NCBI GenBank assembly: GCA_031841125.1
Contig: CM063111.1
Location: 56,047,535 to 56,111,534 of the forward strand
Length of the DNA: 64,000 nucleotides
Direction: 5' to 3'
From: Acanthococcus lagerstroemiae
Lineage: Eukaryota; Arthropoda; Insecta; Hemiptera; Eriococcidae
The translations under genes were made by a program, and so were the position numbers. Below, piece by piece: positions 59,432 to 64,000 of this stretch (the first letter of the stretch is position 1; each line of letters opens with the position of its first letter). Under the pieces are notes generated by a model. It was not told the origin of the DNA. It saw only the letters and a list, made by a program, of their open reading frames with translations, and searched no databases.

Positions 59432-60225
59432 TGAATTTTCCTTACTTCAGTTTGGGTCTTCAGTACTACTACTTACGTTGTTTTTCCCACCACAACAAGG
59501 ATGTTTCTTCTTTTGGGGGGAAAAAAAGGTTGAAACGCAAGGTCTCAAATGCGCAACAGCCAAGATCTCTCACCTTTGTAATTTTCGACCACTTTTCATT
59601 TCAATCAATTAACGAATATCTTATAGCGAATGATCATTCGCGTTTCGTTTCGACCATGTGGATATGCTTGCCTAATCTCGCTTTCGAAGGGATTCACCTT
59701 ATAATCAATAAAAACACTACGAACTTCCGAGACTGGTATTTTGTTTTTAGATTGGAAAATAATGAGAACTTTCTTGAAAACAGAGGACAATATCGTGGCA
59801 ACCAATTAAAAATTATCGCAATTCATTCGACAGGGTGTTCATAATTTCGGTATAAAAACATGAAAATCGCAATTTGAATACAATAATTCAGGATACGCAA
59901 TCAATTGAAATCGTCATATTCAAGAAACTAAGGGAGAAAATTGGTAGCAGCAAAGGGTATCCGTGACGGACGAGCACGAGAAAATGGATTTGTCAGAAAA
60001 CTGCAGCGCCATGCAAAATGGAAACTGACGGACTGGCCACCGCCCACCAACACCATCCATTAGAGAAATATTTTCCGCACGTGCCGATGATAATAGCAAC
60101 AAAAGGAGATTACAGACCATACCACGTGACACGAGTTTTTCGTACGTGCCACTGCCGGAAATGTGATTACAATTTTTATATCACAGCGACTGCACGAGCT
60201 AACTGGATATCTAACATGGATATAC
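59432..60225. other. Non-coding, 150-residue frame not accepted
   Basis: The plus frame at 59392-59844 begins inside the putative LTR and crosses microrepeat sequence. It has no recognisable domain. Confidence 0.4.
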
Positions 60226-60372
60226 TCCTTTTGTAGGGTGTGCCAATTCACTTTTCCTTCTTCTGTTTTCCAGAGCGCTTTCGGCTGTTATGCCATCATC
60301 AGTGGCATAACAGCCGAAAGCGCTCTGGAAAACAGAAGAAGGAAAAGTGAATTGGCACACCCTACAAAAGGA
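60226..60372. repeat. Near-perfect hairpin, ~70-bp arms
   Basis: TCCTTTTGTAGGGTGTGCC... is inverted around a 7-nt TCATCAG centre. Same family as 29055-29175 and 43344-43473; the right arm is followed by the shared ACCAAGTTTACTCGCACTCC tail. Confidence 0.9.
60270..60305 (-). ncRNA. Hammerhead-ribozyme-like motif (candidate)
   Basis: The minus strand across the hairpin centre reads CCA-CTGATGA-T-GGC-ATAACA-GCC-GAAA-GCGCT-C-TGG, the same order as at 29062, with a CTGATGA core. It would compete with the long perfect hairpin. Confidence 0.35.
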
Positions 60373-62077
60373 ATATTACCAAGTTTACTCGCACTCCAAA
60401 ATTGACACTATGGATATACTCGTTGAAATTAGAACTCTACGAAATCGGAAGATCCCTCTCACCGACTGGATTGATAATCAAATCTGCTTGCTCGAAGAGA
60501 AGTAGCTGACAAGTTCATTCTTCGAATTCTATTTTGCCTAATCAGAGGCCAAAATTAGTTGAACCGAATACAAGTACGTACTCTGAATTACTCTAAAGTG
60601 ACTCGTATGACCGGCGCCAGACCAAGAAAACACGTTATACCAATGCACCGGGACTGGTTCGATCGATCACGATTCAACTTGCAGCTTCTTCGATTGTACG
60701 ACGCAGTGCAGTTCCAGCTGTGGAGTCGATACTTCGATAACGGTCCTACCGCGGCCGGTCACCACTACGCTAACAACGAGCAACCAAATTGTTCATTTAA
60801 ATTAGAGGCAGAAGAGGGAAAAAAAAGAATTCACATAATCCAGCCGTGTCCAATTAAAACCACTTCAACGAGCCTACAATGAAGAAGTAACAACGTCGTG
60901 AGGTGAATTTCTTATGAGGAACAACGGTTAAGCGATGGTTGAACAGTTAAATTGTGGATTTAAAGGGGCAAAGAAGGGGGAAACTGTATGCTCAACTGGT
61001 TACAACTGGAACGGCCGCGTTGATTAAACATCCTACACCGATAACCTAAATACGCTGTACTTACACTGCTGAGTCGCCACTCCAGAGTTGAGAATATTTT
61101 TACGATATCCGATCTGCCTCTTTAACTGCGCAATATGTTAGAGCGGCCCTCACTTTCATTATTTTTCGAGTTCAGTGAAAATTTGCCTGCGAATATTTGC
61201 TCAACGAAAAGTCGTCTAAGAAAAGCAGCCATGGATGAAAAATCGTCGGAAATGTTGTGAGCTATACTCTTTGACAGTTCCATCTCAAACCAGACCGGAC
61301 ACCGTCTAGGCATGGAAATTCGGATTCTTTGGGGTTTCGCGAGAGAGAGAAAGTGTTCAAGTCCGGACTGCAGCAAGGGCATTCGAAATCGAAGAAACGA
61401 GAGTTGGTAGAAAAATTCAGTGTATTAATCGATCGACGGTTAAAGCAGACGGATCTTCTTGAGTGTTAAACGTAAACTGTGAGAGAGAGACTGTGACTGT
61501 GATAAACTCTAACTGAACTACTGGTATCCTGCCTGGGCACGTACCAGAAATGCAGATATGCAGGGGACAAAAGACGATTGTTGGACGTTTGCATCGTGCT
61601 ACACAGAGAAAAGCCAGGCATGACGATTTCTACAAATATGTACATTCGCGAGAAGGTCACCGTAGCAATATTTTCACGCCTACCAAATATGAAGATTTCG
61701 CCTCTTATCGTCCAAACCGGAGTCGTAAAGTAGGAAATTGTCAGCGGTTATCATAAATTCCGGAAATGTAATGTTTTTCCTGTATTGCGACAAGGGGAGG
61801 GGGGGCGTAAGCTTCAACTGTCATACAATCGATAACTTTACCACTGCACTATGCGAAGTGCGAGCAAGAACATTCGCGATGACAACTTTTGGAGCGGCCT
61901 ACCAGAAACATAACACTCACACTTCGAGGATACATTAGCTCGAATTTTTCTGCAGTAAATTTTCATACGGTACACCTTTTCAAAGATACTTTCCTGACAC
62001 CATTTTTAAAACTGGGAACCCCCCTCCCCTCAGATCTGCTCTACTTCATCATAATTAAAGCTCGATTTTCTCGATAG
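60373..62077. other. Intergenic, nothing recognised
   Basis: A 107-residue plus frame (60559-60882) and an 86-residue minus frame (61122-61382) have no motif or splice context I can support. GAGA tracts lie near 61340 and 61480. Confidence 0.4.
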
Positions 62078-63137
62078 GTAATTTCAAACCGTGTCCTAAC
62101 ATCCTCGGAATGCTTCAAAATAGAAAGAGGAGTTAGGCAAGGAGACCCGATGTCTCCGAACCTGTTCAACTGCGCCCTGGAGGAAGCTATGTGCCAACTA
62201 GAATGGGAGAATAGGGGTTTGAGAATTGACGGCGTCTACCTCAACAACTTAAGATTTGCCGATGACATAGTACTAATCGCAAGGGATTTAGGACAAACTA
62301 ACCAAAAATGCTAACGAACTAATCGAGGTGTGCAAACATGCAGGACTGAGCGTCAACATGAGTAAAACCAAACTCTTGTCTAATGAGAAAGAACAGGAAG
62401 TAAACATAGGTGGCAAAAATATTGAGTGGGTGCCAGAAGTTAAGTACCTGTGGCAAATAATTTCGTTTGGCCACTCTAGGGAAAAAGAGCTCTCAAATAG
62501 AATAAGCGGAGGTTGGAACAACTATTGGAAACTTAAGACATTTTTAAAAGCAAAATTTCAGTAAAAACCAAAAGTGAAGTCTGGCAGAGTTGTGTCCAAT
62601 CGTCTATGGTGTATGGCGCGCAAACCTGGGCACTAACAAAAAAGAACATTCAAAGACTCAGATCCACCCAAATGGCTATGCAACGTAGTATGTTAGGCCT
62701 TAGGAAAACGGATAGAATAGCGAACGCTACCATCAAGGAGAAAACCAAAACGAAAGACATTGGGGCGGTGGTGAAGAACCTAAAGTGGAATTACGCTGGC
62801 CATATCATGAGGCAGGGGAGTGAGAGGTGGGAGAGAAGGGTGGAAGGGTGGAGACCTTTTGGTCAAGCTAGAAGTGTAGGGAGGCCCAATACCCGTTGGA
62901 GAGACGAATTCAGAAAAAAGCTTGGACCTTTCTGGAGGAGGTATACCCTGGACAGAAAAGATTGGAAGAAAAGGGGGGAAGCTTATGCCCAAGAGTGGGC
63001 GCGCGACAGCGGGGAGGATCGGGGCTACCCCCCTCGCGAACCCACGACGAGGAGGTAATTATATGCAAGAAGTAAACCACCTTTAGTTATGTATGTGGCG
63101 CAATAAAAGCTGTTTTTGTTGTTTTGTTTGTTGAAAG
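62078..63137 (+). mobile_element. 5'-truncated LINE with RT FADD box
   Basis: The plus strand reads ERGVRQGDPMSPNLFN, then LRFADDIVLIARDL (reverse-transcriptase FADD catalytic box). After a frameshift near 62295 come LSVNMSKTKL and VKYLWQIISFG; after another stop near 62560, MVYGAQTWALTKK, KWNYAGHIMRQ and RPNTRWRDEFRKK, ending in TAA at about 63058. An AATAAA at 63101 and a TTGTT-type tail follow. Same broad family as the fragment at 15870, opposite strand. Dead copy lacking the endonuclease. Confidence 0.85.
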
Positions 63138-63539
63138 TAGGGTAAAGTGACTTCATACGGGGTGGTTGCTGAAATGCGGTACCCATCGATCTCACATAAT
63201 GTACAGCGCACTCTGGTAACAAGCGGTGGAAGTAGTGTACACCAATAAAAAACTAATTTCTCTACGAAAAGTTTCCGATAAGAAATGTTTTATGTACTTA
63301 GTTAATTTTATCAAGATTTGTTGTTTTCGAGCCGTGCAAGCGTAAAGAAAGTATACGAAGATCGAAGAAGTATAAAAGAGAGTAGAAAATGTAAACAAAT
63401 TTTACATTAAGTATGCGAAAACCAACGTTTATCGGCGAATAATTTGCAATAAATTTGGAAGTATGTAAGTCACTTCTTCACGATTATTGGTTATTTTACT
63501 TTGTTGGGTTAGAATTTGAAGGGGTGTCTTAATATGAGG

Positions 63540-63827
63540 TAAAATTGAGGAGGCAGAGGTTACAAAGATACGTAAACCTACTGTACAACGATTGAACAGG
63601 AAGATGAAGCTAATGAGAGCACTACATCAATAGGTATTTCCAATAATGATGAAAATATCAACACACAGTCAATGATGAAGAAAAAGGTGACACAAAAATC
63701 TCGATACAGGCCTATCAAATCTAAAAAGAATGCGTCTGTCGACAACAATGGCAATTCAGATGATGAGGATGCTACTTATCAGGAGAGAAGCGGAATATTT
63801 ATTTCATTTACAACTTTGGGTAGGTGA
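63540..63827 (+). pseudogene. Coding-like remnant with one frameshift
   Basis: The plus strand reads KIEEAEVTKIRKPTVQR, shifts frame near 63588, then runs open for about 80 codons (EDEANESTTSIGISNNDEN, KKKVTQKSRYRPIKSKK, SDDEDATYQERSG) to about 63827, where TTGGGTAG|GTGAGC could be a splice donor. The composition looks coding and disordered. I do not recognise it; it may be an exon with an indel error or a dead gene piece. Confidence 0.3.
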
Positions 63828-63924
63828 GCCACCGCCAGCCACCCCGCCCATTTTAGGGCATAAGTTTCCGTTGTCTCTCTCCATACGTCTCAGACCCTCA
63901 CTAACTGCACCCATCTTCCCTTCA

Positions 63925-64000
63925 AACTTTTGAATTCGTCCCTCCAGCGTAGTATTGGTCTCCCTCTTGTGCGTCTATGGCCATACGGGGTCCAAAAGGT
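63925..64000 (-). mobile_element. LINE 3' fragment, runs off window
   Basis: The minus strand encodes TFWTPYGHRRTRGRPILRWR followed by DEF, matching the tail of the LINE at 15870 (FWVPYDHKRKRGRPALRWRD). It is cut by the window edge. Confidence 0.7.

Noticed and set aside
59392..59844. 150-residue plus frame downstream of a TATA box
   Set aside because: It starts inside the putative LTR and crosses microrepeat sequence; no recognisable motif.
60559..60882. 107-residue plus frame
   Set aside because: No start context, domain or splice evidence.

Overview
The window is eukaryotic and looks like an AT-rich, repeat-laden insect genome. Protein-coding sequence is split into short exons by GT-AG introns. 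The two recognisable genes belong to animal families, one of them mostly known from insects. Several classes of eukaryotic transposon remnants are present. I see no operons, CRISPR arrays or prokaryotic defence genes. I cannot name the species.

Layout. Positions 1-1740 hold an eroding ~330-bp tandem repeat and a giant A/T homopolymer palindrome that is probably an assembly artefact. A small single-exon gene at 2898-3221 encodes a secreted cysteine-rich Diedel-like protein. Just upstream of it is a hAT-like element. From 4.2 to 11.5 kb lies a cluster of non-autonomous DNA transposons (hAT-like elements, a two-copy MITE family and foldback elements).

The main gene is on the minus strand from 32413 down to 13286. 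It encodes a GH20 hexosaminidase D (HEXD) of 649 residues in seven coding exons, with a predicted type II membrane anchor. I could place the start because an exon at 32404-32526 has good splice signals, an upstream in-frame stop and the right phase for the transmembrane exon. The first coding intron (11.8 kb) carries a ~150-bp repeat and a ~5.9-kb higher-order satellite that switches orientation near 27.08 kb. It also carries a decayed LINE and a hammerhead-like repeat.

From 32.5 kb to the end the window is mostly repeats: a two-type ~100-bp tandem array interrupted by a pogo-like MITE (with an uninserted paralogous site in the same window), a ~200-bp foldback with hammerhead-ribozyme-like cores on both strands, a 2.7-kb microrepeat, two copies of one tRNA-derived SINE, a second SINE inside a LINE tail, ~150-bp tandem repeats, a putative solo LTR, and LINE fragments. 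Possible coding pieces there are a short CpG-rich 5' exon near 48.6 kb, an in-frame-stop-containing tyrosine-rich repeat pseudogene at 58.0 kb and a coding-like remnant at 63.5 kb.

The two genes show no evident functional link: one acts on N-acetylhexosamine glycans, the other is a secreted modulator-like protein. The most unusual signals are the hammerhead-like motifs with matching stems in palindromic repeats and the inverted higher-order satellite inside an intron.
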